Positions 47,730-60,172 are shown, numbered from the stretch's first letter. The stretch is 64,000 bases of DNA from Brachypodium distachyon (GCF_000005505.3 NC_016131.3:51693355-51757354), one strand, 5' to 3'. A program made the numbers and translations. The notes: generated from the sequence alone by a model not told the origin.

Positions 47730-47957
47730 TTGATTAGTCATGATTTCTTGTCGCAGTTGATGCATCCACAGCTGCCATCTGATCTCCCATGGTTGCAATT
47801 CGTAGTTGAGCGGTTTCCTCCTGGTGCAGCCGCCGCCACCATGATTGCTGACATCTTTGCTTTAGCATCCATGGTCGTCTTCTTCGTGATCATCAGGGGA
47901 GCCGCCGGCGAACACGACAGTTTCGATCTAATCATATATTATTTAGGATCGATCTAA
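47730..47957 (+). CDS. Possible fourth small-peptide exon, opposite strand
   Basis: An open + frame after a TGTCGCAG acceptor encodes LPSDLPWLQFVVERFPPG, a run of alanines and the hydrophobic stretch MIADIFALASMVVFFVII, then ends. An ATG in a strong context (GCCGCCACCATGA) starts that stretch. The order motif-Ala-hydrophobic resembles exon 2 of the neighbouring peptide genes, but the phase differs and no signal-peptide exon was found upstream. It may be a decayed relative or chance. Confidence 0.25.
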   Translation: MISHDFLSQLMHPQLPSDLPWLQFVVERFPPGAAAATMIADIFALASMVVFFVIIRGAAGEHDSFDLIIYYLGSI

Positions 47958-48603
47958 TCACATGTTAATGAGGATCGAATCCGATAATTGGCAGCATCCT
48001 TTAACTCGTTATTTAATTAGGATTGATCTCGATTTTTCTTTTGACATAATGGATTGACCTGACTAGTTTCAGTCGAGGAAGTATCAGGCATACAACCCGA
48101 TAACCGTTTGTTGATGGGAAGAAGAATGAGCGCAGACCGGAAAGAGGAAAACTGAAACGGAGAAATCCTCAATTCCAGGCTACAGGTTTAAACAAGCTGG
48201 GCAAGTCTTGATGTTCTGATTTGATCCACGTATTGCGATAAGTAATTGCCTAATTATGTGTTGGAGTACAAATGAACCGTACCCGTTAGATTACAGGCAA
48301 TGGACGGACCAAATTAATATAAGGGTATTGTAAAAGCGCTAAATAAATAAATTAATAATTTTGGTACTTTTCAGTACTTTTCGGTACTTTTGTTTTAGTA
48401 CTTTGTTTTAGTACTTTCCAGTACTTCCTATTTTTTCACCGTTAGATCAACTTAGGTTGGACGGTTTCTAAATAAAACTTGTATAAAACAAAAGGAGTGA
48501 ACACATTAACCCTTCAATCTAAGTCGTTCGCGGTATATATATCGCATCCTATAATCTAGAGATCCAGCATACAAAATAATTGAGGTCCATCAAAGCTAAT
48601 TAA
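47958..48603. other. Gene-free stretch
   Basis: Contains 'tttcagtactttt / ttcggtactttt' short repeats near 48365-48430 and no coding feature. Confidence 0.4.
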
Positions 48604-48952
48604 CTAAAGACGGAGTAAGCAGCTGACGGTGCAGGCTCCAAGGAGGAGGAGGACCCAAGTGCCGGCGGCGCAATGTGGTCCGTGGCGATGGTCGGCGGCG
48701 GAGACTGGCGTCGCCGGCGTGCCGCTGCGGTGCGGGACACAGTCGGGGTATTGCGCCTCGTCAGCTCCTGCAATGTTAACGAGTGTAGATGTGATTTGAC
48801 GTGTCCCAGATGCATTACGTGGATGGATATCAGATCAGGAAGAGAGCATTACCAGTGTTGCCATCGGCAACAACACCTGATCGAAGAACCAAGAGGGCGA
48901 GGAAACAGATCACGAAGGCGAGAAGGCATTGTCTCTTGAGATGCAGGGCCAT
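48604..48952 (-). CDS. Small secreted peptide precursor B, 2 exons
   Basis: Exons on the minus strand: 48952-48853 and 48767-48604, with an 85-bp phase-1 intron (GTAATG ... CATTGCAG), 87 residues. A signal peptide covers about residues 1-29 (CLLAFVICFLALLVLRSGVV). Exon 2 carries VPHRSGTPATPVSAADHRHG, which lines up with gene A at both prolines and the final HRxG with the same 20-residue length. The C-terminus is hydrophobic (WVLLLLGACTVSCLLRL). Four cysteines lie in exon 2, unlike gene A. This is the most compact and best-supported member of the cluster. Function is unknown; a secreted or surface-anchored signal peptide is an inference. Confidence 0.6.
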
Positions 48953-49381
48953 GGTGCTAACGATCCCAAATAAAACGCTTACGGCTTTGCGCAGCGCCTC
49001 GATCGGTATTTAAAGGGGCGGATACATTGGATTATAGTGTTCCATTTAGTAAATGACGAACTCCAGCGGACTGATTTCGAGAAAGCTTGCTACAAATATA
49101 ACTAAAATAATATAACGGGCGTGCGAATTCCCTTTTTAGCATTATAGACATTTTTGGCACGTACTGTGCGTAGTTTAGTTGTACGGAAAGTTTTCGTTTT
49201 TTTCTATCATCGGCGCCGCAATTCATCGAAAACCATCCATATATACTCCGTATGATGGATCGGACCAATCTTCCGAAAGTTAAGCTTGAACTCGTCCTCC
49301 CTTGCCAAAAACAAATAAACATACTCGGTATAATGATACGTATTATGTTTCAGGTATAAAAAAATGTGTAGGTTGAATAGT
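48953..49381. other. Upstream region of peptide gene B
   Basis: AT-rich spacer; the presumed promoter of gene B lies here. 'ggtatttaaagggg' near 49003-49017 contains, on the minus strand, CCTTTAAATACC, a TATA-like word about 60 bases before the ATG. Confidence 0.4.
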
Positions 49382-51865
49382 TTAGAGATGATGAAACGGA
49401 ATAGCCGCGGCCAGCGCAAGGAGGACGCAGGTGGCCGCCGTAGACGACCGGCTGAAATCTGTAGCTGCGGCGGCGCTGTGCCCGTTGCGGTGGTTGGCGT
49501 TGCCGGCGATGGTCTGATGCGGCGGCGTCCCAGGTATGTCGCGTCCGCGTTCGCCTCCTCCATTGCCGCGTCCGTGACCACCGTGGCCATGGCCGCCGTG
49601 GCCGCCGCCGCCGCCGCTGCCTTTTCGGACTGTACCCCAGCGAGCCACTGAGATGTGCGTCGCGTTAGGCCCTGCGGGTAGCCATTTATTCAGGTTAACT
49701 TGTTAATTAGCGACTGTGTATGGGAGACTGTAATACATTCAAATGGAAAATTGTATAGAGGAGGAAAAGTTAAGTTAGAAGTTAGAACTAGGAATTCAAG
49801 TGCGGTCCATTAATAACGTCCCGCTTTTTCAAAAAACTCTTTTATTTTCAGCTAGCATTTGCATAGGTAAATTTAATTAAAATGACACACCGATAGCCTT
49901 TTTTTTTAAGAATTCGTCACATAATAGTGGAGTAGCATTTTTCCCCGTAAGAATAGGTGGACGCAAGCATCTCGAGCCCCCAATCCTTACCATAATAGCA
50001 TCCTCAATGAGGCAGTACATAGGCCGGTACGAAGGGTGAACTCGTATGCAAAGTAACCACCAGTCCAACGGGTCGTTTCTTCAGCCTTGTTGCCGTCATT
50101 TTTCAAGACTATTTTATTTCTGCATGTGTAGTTGCTGGTGACGATCTACCGTGGGCTTAAATTTTGTGGTCTACACATGCATAGATGGCATGGTGTAGAG
50201 TAGTGGCACAAACGATCCTAATATTTTGGTGGTCCCCACATAAGTAACGAGCAGCTTTCTCCAATAGTTTTTTGCTGCCTTGGTAACTGAGATGTGCCGG
50301 TTACTTCTGCCAGATACGGTTACTTCTTTTTCTCTTCTATTTTACCTACACATCATTTTTTTTTCTGACATGTCTACCTATAGTACCTGCTGATTTGGAC
50401 TATTAGAGATGCCCTAAACTGGTTCTCAATCCCTAAAAGATACCATCATTTACTGAAAGTTACACAATTAGCGCTCTAAAAGATTTCCAATTGATTCCGG
50501 TCTTTAAAATTTTCAAAAAGTTCTGATTTTCTCTCTCCTCCACCGTAAAACTCAGTAACTAACACTCGTTCCCGAGTTGGATAGATTCATTCCACTAGCA
50601 TTTAGATTCGTTGTTTTCCATTTCCTGCTTTTTTTACATATTTTATACTCTTTCTTTGATACATACAGACAATTTGCATGTTTTGTCCTAAAAATATTTA
50701 CCCGTGGTGGGAGTCCAACTGCTCCCTACCTAATCCGGCCACGTCCCCGCCGCTGCATCGCCGCCGCCGCACGCCTTCTGGAGCCCGTGGTCGGCATTTT
50801 GCACCCCTTTGACACTCCCCATGCCCGGTCTCAGCTAGAATCGAGCCGGCGGCAACAAATTTCCATCATCCTTCGCGTGTAGCCCCTCACCTCCATTCAT
50901 CCTTCTCTGGGCGCGCGGCGCCTCTGCCTCGTCGTGTGCCTCTCAAAATGTCGCATGTATCGATTCATGCACCCTCTGTTGTTGAGGACTGCCCTCGCTG
51001 TTGCGAAATCAACCATCTTCCTGTCTCTGGATTCCGCTACAGCTTGCCCGGACCTCTCCATCATTATTCATCCCCGCGCCCCTCCGTCAGCAGCTCCAGG
51101 AGGACGTGGCCACCAGCCACCGTCATATGGGCTCCACACGTCAATGTGATGTACAAAAGAGAATGGGTTTGGGGAAGAAACTATTGGAGAAGAGGCAAAA
51201 ATAATTTCCAACTTCTTCTATCTCCTGTCTCTAAGACTCATTCTAAGAAACGAAGGTCGAGAAAATCTGCGGGAGATGCCCTAACCTACGCTCATGTAAA
51301 GCTTCACAAATCACTTAATTGGTCTCACGGTTTTGCGGTGGAAAGAAGAAGGAAAACATAAGGTATGAACAATTGATGTCAACTCGATTCAATTTGGACC
51401 GGCTATGACATAAATTGAACGACCGTTGTTTTCCATATGAACTTTAAATCAATCGAACAAGGATTACGCCATTATAAAGAAAAGCCAATTTATAGTAAAT
51501 TCCTGATTTCCACAAATCTTCCTTATAGTTGAAGACTTGAAGTTGTTTCTGTAAAATTTCAAAATTCTATTTTTGCCCCTTTATTATGATTGAAAAGAAA
51601 TGATTTTCCATATACCATACCATGCCACAAAATGAGGGCACCCAACAAGCTCAAACTACACGGCAGACAAATGGTGCTGAATATAGCAATGCCCAACGGG
51701 CGGGATAAGCGATCGTGCGTACATACCTGCATCATCGTCTTGACCCTTTGCGTGAACATCAGCTCCCTGACGAGCACCAGCAAGAATAGCATTAGCCGGT
51801 AGGAAGGCAATGAGGAAGAGCAAGAGGAGGAAAAGCCATGGGCGCCTCCTGGTCAGCTGCTCCAT
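49382..51865 (-). CDS. Small secreted peptide precursor C, 2 exons
   Basis: Exons on the minus strand: 51865-51727 and 49629-49382, phase-1 intron of about 2.1 kb, 128 residues. Exon 1 encodes a clear signal peptide (RRRPWLFLLLLFLIAFLPAN, cleavage probably after ANA or LAG) and an acidic linker (KGQDDDA). Exon 2 starts with a Gly/His repeat (GGGGGHGGHGHGGHGRGNGG), then IPGTPPHQTIAGNANHRNG, then a hydrophobic tail (CVLLALAAAIPFHHL). The exon join keeps phase 1 as in genes A and B, but the long intron means the two exons could belong to different genes. Gly/His runs could bind metal; this is speculation. Confidence 0.5.
50190..50414. mobile_element. Harbinger/Tourist-like element in the intron of peptide gene C
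   Basis: The right end 'ttagagatgccctaa' is the inverse of the GGGCATCTC terminus, and the body ('gttacttctgccaga', 'tagtacctgctg') resembles the element at 61919-62140 in reverse orientation. The left boundary is uncertain. Confidence 0.4.
50415..51720. other. Intron/intergenic stretch, GC-rich unassigned sequence
   Basis: Positions 50700-51290 are GC-rich with proline/arginine-rich frames and finish with 'gggagatgccctaac', another MITE-like terminus. Probably transposon-derived; no coding domain was recognised. Confidence 0.35.
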
Positions 51866-54300
51866 ATTAGAGCCCAGATTCAGATCAGCTAGCCTGCATT
51901 TACCGACCTCTCGTTTGCCTATGGCTCCCCCTCTCACATGCTCGTCGCGCCATCTCGTTGGAAAACCGGTTGGGCCTAAAAAGTGGCAGAGAAGGAGAAT
52001 CTAGCGAATACGTGTGGAGGCAGAGATGCTGTCTATCTCTACTCCAAGATATGAACCAGATGGAGTTTGTTTCTTTTCTCGTGGTGTGGCCTGGAGGCGT
52101 TGGCTGCGGTGCATGGGACACGTACAGCGGCGTGGGGACAGACATGTTTGCCTCAAAGATGAGCTGGAGAACGGCTGTGGGCATCTCGGCTGCACGAAAC
52201 TTGCTTGTGGCGTTTTGCGCGCGCTATCCGATCCCATTGTGCTTTTTCGATGGATCTACTCCAACGGCTCCCCGTGCATGCAACTGGGGGGAAAAAACAC
52301 GGCTACGCGCGCGTAACCAGCCAACCCGTGACTCCCGTGGGGGAGTGAGCATCACATCTTCTGTACGGTCTCTCCAACCAGAAGAACGAACCAACCCATC
52401 TTCAATTCGCTTCGAGCCTCAGGTCCTGCAGAGTAAATTGGGCATAACCACCACATTTCGGAGACTCATTACGAAAATCATCGCCTTTGCTAATTTTCGC
52501 GTAGAACCATCGCAATTCAGTGAATTTGTTGCACATGGCACTGATTCTGTCGCTTGCGACGTATAAACACGTTTCTGATCAACCGGACCCACATGTCAGG
52601 TTGACCGGGCCGAGCTGGCGTACAAGCCTTTCTCTTCTCCCACTGACCTCCTTCTCATGTTCCGACTTCAACTTCCCCACCGCAGTGCCCGCGCTGCCGC
52701 CTGCCGTCCCGCGCACGAGCACCTCCTCTGCCGCCCCGCGCTACGCTGCTGCCCTCGCCGCTCTCTGGGCCGGGCTTCCAGGAGGCCGCGGCGGCCCATT
52801 CCCTCGCGCTCGCGCTGCCGCTTTCGTCGGAGAGCTCCGACCAGGACCTCGCCAGGCCCAGAGACAAGGTACGTCATGCACGATTGATTCCAGTTCTTGC
52901 CTGCCAAGATCAATAAGCAATAGTTCTATCAATTGGTACATGCATACAAATTTCATAACTAGCTGAGCTAATTGATTCAATTCTCTTCCGTACGTGTGCC
53001 GGTCGTCGTGGGCGGAGGTAGGCGGAGATCAGCACCATCGCGGAGACTAGGCTTAGTAGAGAAACTGCCCCGCATCCGGCTGCTCGCCGAGTCCACTACG
53101 ACCGGCGTACGTCGAGGCAGGCGGAGGGCGTGTTCCCGCAAGGGAGGCTGGACGAGCTGGCGCTGCTTGTGGATATCTCCCGTCAGGGGAATACTCCACG
53201 TGGCTGCTCACTAGAAACAAAGAAGAGAAAGGGAGGGAAGAGAGAGCTTCGGTGGAGAGGGGAAGAATGGACAGGCCGGGGTGCGGCTTGCTGGGAGCTA
53301 ACGCGTGGTCAACCTTACCGGTGGGTCCGGTCGGTCATAAACGCGTATATAGGCCGGAATCAATGAAATCAGTGATATGTGCAACAATTTCACTTAATTG
53401 CGGTGGTTCTGCGCGAAAATTAGTAAAACGATGGTTTTCGCAACGAGTCACTGAAATGTGTTGCTTGTCCGCAATTTACTCGACCCAACTGGACCGTAAG
53501 CGGGGCCATCGTGATTCACGTACAGCTGCCTGTTTGTTTCCAGCGCCAGGAGCTCAGGACCGGCTTGCTACGGGGCTGCTACGTGCGTGCCACCGCGCGT
53601 CCAGTAGCACTCACTGACTGATGGCTTTTAACGTTACCACCGCCCGCTACTGCTCTGTCCCTTCTAGCTTTGGCAGCTTGGCGGTCGGTGCCTGCCCGTC
53701 TTAGCTGATACTGGTGGGACGGTAGATGGTCCCTCTCTACCCCGAAAGATCGAACGAACTCACGGAGCATGTATGCACCGCACCCCTCGGCTCCTCGCAC
53801 CAAAAAATATGATCACCGCGAGAAGCTTTTCTTATTCGTCAAGTATGTTTGGCCCAGGTGTTGGTGACAAGAATGTTGCATGTGGCCAGTACATAAATTT
53901 AGCTTATTTTGTTTGTTCCATTGAGTCAGGACCGCACATACCCTGGTCAAGTAAAGATTCTGCAGGCACCTCAATACTTTCTTGCACGAGATCACAAGAG
54001 AATCCTTGCACAGGAAACGGATTAAGATTAAAATTCGCAATTTTCCAGATTCTTAGGCAAGAAACCGTGAGGTTACTTGACACGTGGACATGGTCACATG
54101 GTATATGGTGTCTCGCTGATGGATGGCCAATGTGAAATATTTCATTCTTTGGGCATTTGCAGTCCCGTAATAGTATACATATTGTTACATAAACAATCAA
54201 CACTACCCACCACGAGTTTCCGCAAACGGGCAGTTTTACAGCATCAAGATCAATTGAAGTACGTTGCTAAAACCCTACTCATCTGTCCATGCTAGCATAT
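51866..54300. other. Intergenic region with GC-rich open fragments
   Basis: A GC-rich segment at 52640-52868 is open in several frames, one reading AAAAHSLALALPLSSESSDQ before a GTACGT donor. A second segment near 53110-53190 reads QAEGVFPQGRLDELALLVDI. They could be exons of a small + strand gene or a captured gene fragment. No start, domain or consistent phase could be settled, so no gene is called. Confidence 0.35.
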
Positions 54301-54700
54301 TGTCGACTGTATGGGACGTGGAATGAACAAACTCCGGAATGTGCATAACTTAATAGTTCTAAATAAACACCTGGCATCTTCATCACTCCAGATGGTAGAT
54401 CAATCCCTGCCTTGCTGCGAGGCCATACTCGGTTGAAGCAATCTTGATCAATGGAGCACACCAGATGTATTTCCCTCCCAAATAAATAAAGAATTGTGAA
54501 GAATGGACAGCAGTAGCAGAGGCTACCTTCTGTGGAAGAACTGCACAGGTCATAGCCCCAATTGGCCTGAAATTTCCCCAAGAAGGCTGACCTACCACCA
54601 TGGAATGAAATGAATGCCAGATGTCTCTGTATTTTCTATCTACAGGAAAGAATTCCAAAAAAGTGGTGCCTCAAGCTTGAATTGACGCCCAGAAAGCAGC
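54301..54700 (-). other. Probable 3' UTR of the cellulose synthase gene
   Basis: Lies directly after the stop on the minus strand, is free of frames, and contains AATAAA-like words on the coding strand near 54350-54490. The exact poly(A) site cannot be fixed. Confidence 0.5.
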
Positions 54701-57700
54701 TTAGTTGCAATCCAGACCACATTGCTCCAGAACAGGGCCATCATTCTTTGCAAGGAAAGGATCAACCCGGACCCACAGGAGCGAGAAGATCGAAGCCAGG
54801 AGAATGGACCAGACAATGACAATTGTTGGCGTCCTGTTTTGTCTTCCGACCAAACCTTTGAGAAATGGGTATAGATGGACAATCACCCAGAATGCGAAGA
54901 AGAGCTTTCCAAAAAGAGGCCCCCATGACTCGTATCCATTGTTGATCGCATTGGAAATTCCAGCTACCACCCCAATGAAGTTCAACATAAGCAGAGTAGT
55001 TGGGGGTATCAGCAATGTCGTCCATTTGAAAGTATATAGCTCTGAGAACTCTTCGTCATCTCCACCCTTTGATGTCACTGTGAAGCTGGTATCGACACCA
55101 GCAAGGACCTTCAGAAGTCCTTGGAATATAGCAAAGAGATGTGCAGAAACACCTCCAATAACCCAAAACTGTTCATTTCTCCACCAATCATCAATGGCCA
55201 CACCACTCCATCTCATTTCAAGGATGCCAGTGGTGAAAATACAGATGAAGAGTGACATGAACCAGAGACTGGCAGCATTGCTAAGCTGCAAGTGGAAATT
55301 AAGATGATGTTAAGGTATGGAAAGATAATCAGATGATCACAAAAGTTTGTAACTAGATGAAGTTTACCTCCGGAGTGATAAATTTCCCCGTGAGCAAGCA
55401 TATGGCCGGCAAGGTACAATAAGCCAAGAGTGGAATGGACGTCCATGGATACACGATAGAATTAATATAAGAAAATCTCTCCAGGAATTTTAGTCCGCCA
55501 CCATACCCATACCATAGTGGGCAATGATTGCTGAAGAAAATTTCAACAGATCCAAGGGCCCAACGGAGAACCTGGTGAAGCCGATCAGAAAGATTCAAAG
55601 GTGCAGAACCTTTGAATGCAGGCCGCTTTGGAATGCAGTAAATTGACCGCCAACCATGACAGTGCATCTTAAACCCAGTCAGGATATCTTCCGTAATTGA
55701 TCCATAAATCCAGCCGACCTGCACAAAGCAAGATTTAACAGGTCAGAAATATTTTCAATAGGTTAATCACAAGCCTTTTAATCAGGGTCTAGGCTAAATA
55801 CCTCCTTCCCCCAGGCAGTCTTGTCTTCGTAACCACAACCGATAACATGTATAGCTTCCTTTAGTAGAGAAGCTGGGGTTGTACTTTTCAGGGTTCCACC
55901 ATTCTCAAGAAGTGTTGATGCAGCAAAAACAGAAGACTGCCCGAATTTCTTTTCGAGCTTCTCTTGATTTACAATTCCAGCCTTGTCATTTTCAGCTCCT
56001 GAAGTGAAAATAAAAATGTTATGACCAATAAAAAACCATGACTTTTTACTGTGGTCAAGAATTAGCAAGTTGGGTAACAAACTGACACTTCGCTGGTGCT
56101 GCAATAAGTATCTAGTCATCATACCTGGAATTCCTTCCTCAATTTCACCAAGAGCATATGCAGGAGACTGATTTTCTGCTCTCTTGAAAAACAATCTTTT
56201 CTTCTTCTCTGGCTTGGCTTTTGTTGTCTTCTTCTTGTTCCTGTCGGTGCACCAGAAACAGCAGCACCACTTTGGCCAGCAGTTGCAAGTTCTTGACGGA
56301 GGCTTCTTTGTTTTGGGAGCATCATAACCATACAACGCTTGCCGTCTAAAGACACATCCAGTACCGACATAAATAGGGCCTTGAATGCCATCCAAGCCTT
56401 TCATATTAATCTGTACAATACAAACGTCAGGAAAACTACATCAATGACAATAACAATATAGAGAGAACAAGGTCTTAGGAACAGGGCGGCTGAATCTTAC
56501 ATCAAAGAAGACAACGTTTCTGTTAGCATATCGATCGTGGCGATCAATACCATCAAATCTCTGAGGGAACTGCACATAGCACACTTTCTTCCCTACCAAA
56601 GGATCCATCATGAAACACATTGCTTCCCTTATGGCTTTGCTATTGTTGATGTAGTGATCACAATCCAAGTTCAACATGTATGGAGCATTTGTAAGGACAG
56701 CAGAGACTCGGACCTGTCAATTGACAAAAACAAAGATAGCAAAACATCAATCATATGCTGCAACTAGGTTACGGGACAGACGATACATGACAAAGTACAG
56801 CCTTTACCAGTGCATTCATTGCGCCAGCCTTTTTATGATGGTCATAGCCTGGCCTCTTTTCTCTTGAGACATAAACCAAGCGAGGAAGCTCATTTCCTTC
56901 CACATCACGGCCACCACTTTGTCCAAGGAAGACCTGTTGGCGCAGAAATTAGAACAGTTTGAGGTAAAATGAAACAAAGTATAACAATCACAATGCCTGA
57001 ATACAATACTGTATGCAGTACAGCACCAAAAACTGTGAGAACATACCTGAATCATGCCAGGGTGATCGCGCACATTATTTCCAGGCCAAGGGCTTCCGTC
57101 CTGCATTGTCCATCCTTCCTCCGGAACCTTTTGAGCTTTGGCAACCAAGGCATTGATTCTAACCTTGAATTCTTCATAATCTCTCTGAATGGAAAATAAT
57201 GTCGTGTAACTAATTTATTCATACAAAATAAAAATCGTATCACAAAGCATAACAGAAGAACAATATAGCGCACCTTCATCGCTCTCCTCTCCCTAACAAA
57301 GTTTGCAGCCACCTTATCCTTCAGGTAGTCTATCTTCTGCTGGAAGTACCACTCTGGAGCACGAGGCTCGATATTAAACTTTTTGCTGAAAGGGACCCAT
57401 TTCTTTGCAAATTCGGATGTTTCAGACAGTGCTTCAAATGTAAGCATTGCAGCACCATCATCAGAAACATAGCAGGAAACCTTATCAACAGGATAATCCA
57501 CAGAAAGGATGGAAAGGACAGTGTTCGCTGTGACCAAGGGAGGTTCCTTTGAGGGATCAACTGTACTGACGAAGAAGTCAATTGGAGCAAGCTGAGAAGG
57601 CTTCCCCTCCTTTTCAAACCTGATCAGGTAAGCATAAAAGATTCTTAGCATGATTTTTTTAGAAAGAAGATATGGCAGGTATTCGGTTGTGACATTTAAC

Positions 57701-59596
57701 CAACCTTAGTGACAGTCGGTCCAGGTAAGTCTCTCTCTCGATGGGAAGCCACTTTGGGAATTGATCAAGAATCCAAGACATGGCAAACCAGATTTCACAG
57801 ATTACGGATATGAGCCATAAAGCAAATGCATCATTCACTGGATGCATCACTCGGTAGTGGAAGAAGAACCCCAAAACCACCAACCGGATAATGATAATCA
57901 TCCTATAGGGATTTATTCGGCTTGAAGGAATTGGGACTTTTCTTGACAAGGGCTGTCGAGCTTCATCCATTCTGTTCAATAAATTGAAGATACATATCAC
58001 AAATAAATTCTAGTAGCATCTTGCGATGAAAAGGGCAACGTCTTCCATAAACAAAACACTTCAACTAAACTGTATACACTGTATTCCACAAGGAAATAAA
58101 ATATAAAGATAAGACATCTATGAAGACATGCAAATTTAGTATTCTGTGAACATAAAGCTAAGGAGTAACGACCATGCTCAGAGACAAACCAAAATGGAAC
58201 AGTGAAGAAACAAATAGATGAAAAAATTAATTCAATTAGTTTATTTGTTCTTGATATAAACTACTACCCCAAAATAAAACCTAAAATATTTGTATTTTTC
58301 TTTTAGATTCTCTCCAACTAGCAAGCAGCAACAAACTATACATTTTTATGTAAATTTTGGGATGTTATCACTAAAATACAATAAAACATATTTTTAACAT
58401 GCCATGAAATGAAACTGCAATCCTGGTTTTTGCTTGGATAGAGGTTAGCCATTTTAAAAAGCTTAGGGTCCAGCACAGTACGAGGGCTTTAGTACAATCA
58501 ACAAGCATCAGCTAATTTCTGTAACGACAGAGCATCAACCTAACTAAAAATTAGCGTCCCCAAAATGAACACTGTTTGAGTAAAGTTGGAGCACATACAG
58601 TGGCAGATCTGCATCACCATCACCATCCCAATCACCACCCTCGCTCCTGAGCTGTTGCATCCTCTCTTGCTTGTGCTTCCAGCCCTCCATCCTCTCCTTC
58701 CAGGCCACACTCCCGTAGCCGTATGCGGCCAGATCCTTGGACGGGTCCATGGATCTAGGTTGTACTGTAACACGGAGACAACGATGAGCACAGAAATATA
58801 CGAGCAGCATAACCAATTAGCCAGCACAAATCACCCACCAGGAAGGCTCGGATCTGCGAACGGGAGCGGGTGGATTCTCTTTCCACCGCCGCCGCCCATG
58901 TACGACGGCACCAGCGCATGCTGCTCCGGCGGGATGTCGTCAACCTGGGTACACATAACCCACACTCAAATTCAGTTCAGTGGGACGCCGGAATCTAAGC
59001 AACCGCAGGCACAGGAAGAAGAAGAACCCGTACCATCTGGCCATTGGTGAGGAGTGGCACACTGGGAATGGGCTGGAACGGCTGCGGGTCGCCGCCGCGG
59101 CCGTAGCTCATCTGCGCATGCAGCATGGACTCGGCGATGTACTGCGGGTCGTCCTCCCGGCCGTCGAGGCCGAACTCGCCCTCCAGGTCATCCACGCCTT
59201 CCTCCTCCTCATCCCCGGCCACCCGCGCGCAGCCTGCGAGCTCCTCAAAGCATTAGAGAAGATCCAACGAAGCAAAGCACCCAATTAAGCTGAAGACCTA
59301 CTACTCCTATACATACCCTTGATTCGCTTGAAGCGGGTCTTGCACTGGGGGCATGCCTGCGAGCCCTCGCGGCGCTCGTACTCGTAGCAGGCCCGGCAGA
59401 CGGGGAAGGCGCACTCGTTGCACGCCACGAAGGGCTCCCCGTCGGGGCCCGCGCCGACGTCGTCCCCGCATATCTGGCACGCCGGCGCCTCCGCCATCCG
59501 CGCCGCGCCGCCGGCCCCTGCGCCCCCGTCCCTCCGGATCACCACCAGCTCGTTCCGGTTGTGCGAACCGGCCACCAGCCCCGCGCTCGCCTCCAT
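54701..59596 (-). CDS. CESA6: Cellulose synthase catalytic subunit, CESA6 type, 13 exons
   Basis: Exons on the minus strand: 59596-59317, 59233-59034, 58944-58839, 58764-58599, 57971-57705, 57619-57274, 57184-57047, 56933-56808, 56713-56501, 56410-56125, 55998-55802, 55718-55368, 55285-54701. All introns are GT/AG, phases agree, and the product is 1086 residues (rice CESA6 about 1092). The N-terminus has the zinc-finger CQIC...CPQC (residues 40-85). Two membrane helices follow at about 270-325. The cytosolic glycosyltransferase domain has SDDG (392-395), DCD (560-562), TED (784-786) and QVLRW (824-828), all intact. Six more helices follow, ending LDCN. The protein adds glucose from UDP-glucose to growing cellulose chains in the plasma-membrane rosette. 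The start [20 protein letters not shown] and the segment [20 protein letters not shown] point to rice CESA6, a primary-wall form, rather than CESA3 or CESA5. Confidence 0.95.
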
Positions 59597-60172
59597 GGCT
59601 CCCCCACCCACTGCGCCCGCCCGCCGGATCTCTCGGGCAGCAGCGGCGGCGGCTCGACACAGAGAGAGAGAGAGAGGGAGAGAGACCGACCAGGCTCTCT
59701 CACTCCCACACGGGTAGGCAGCTACTATTGTGCTGTGCTGTTTGCGTGGGGGGATGGGACGGTATAATAATGCGGCGCCGGTGCGTTGCTTGGAGAGCAG
59801 AGCAGCGCAACCACCGCGTTGGTAGCCTAGCCTGGCCCTGGGGATTTCGCTTCCTTCTTTTTTTATGTTTATTTTTTCTTTCAAAAAGAGGCGCCGGTTT
59901 AAGGGAAGGAGAGGGCGAGTGTCGGTGCGGAGCAGAAACGGCGTGTAAGAAGGAGAAAGAGTGACAAGGTTGGTAGAATGTCTCCTCAGGCTCTCTCTTC
60001 TCCTCGTGCTGTACTGAGCTGGAAATTATTAAGCGCTGGATTAATGGCTGTTAATGCCACAATGTGGGTGGGAAAAAGGTGTTAAAGAATCGGTAGCCCG
60101 GTATCAATCCGTGATCATGGTGTCTGCTTAACTTGATTTGAGATTCCAGATGAATAACACTAGACTGTCCAC
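59597..60172. other. 5' flank of CESA6
   Basis: The untranslated leader and promoter. A GA/CT microsatellite (gagagagagagag) at about 59661-59680 lies in the leader, as seen in many grass CesA promoters. No single TATA box is clear. Confidence 0.45.

Noticed and set aside
45320..51865. CLE, CEP, PIP or IDA peptide family for the secreted-peptide cluster
   Set aside because: The proline positions recall these hormones, but the diagnostic cores are absent and the genes have a phase-1 intron and a hydrophobic C-terminus that those families lack.
54705..55307. 200-codon + frame opposite the last cellulose synthase exon
   Set aside because: It is the antisense shadow of a strongly conserved coding exon.
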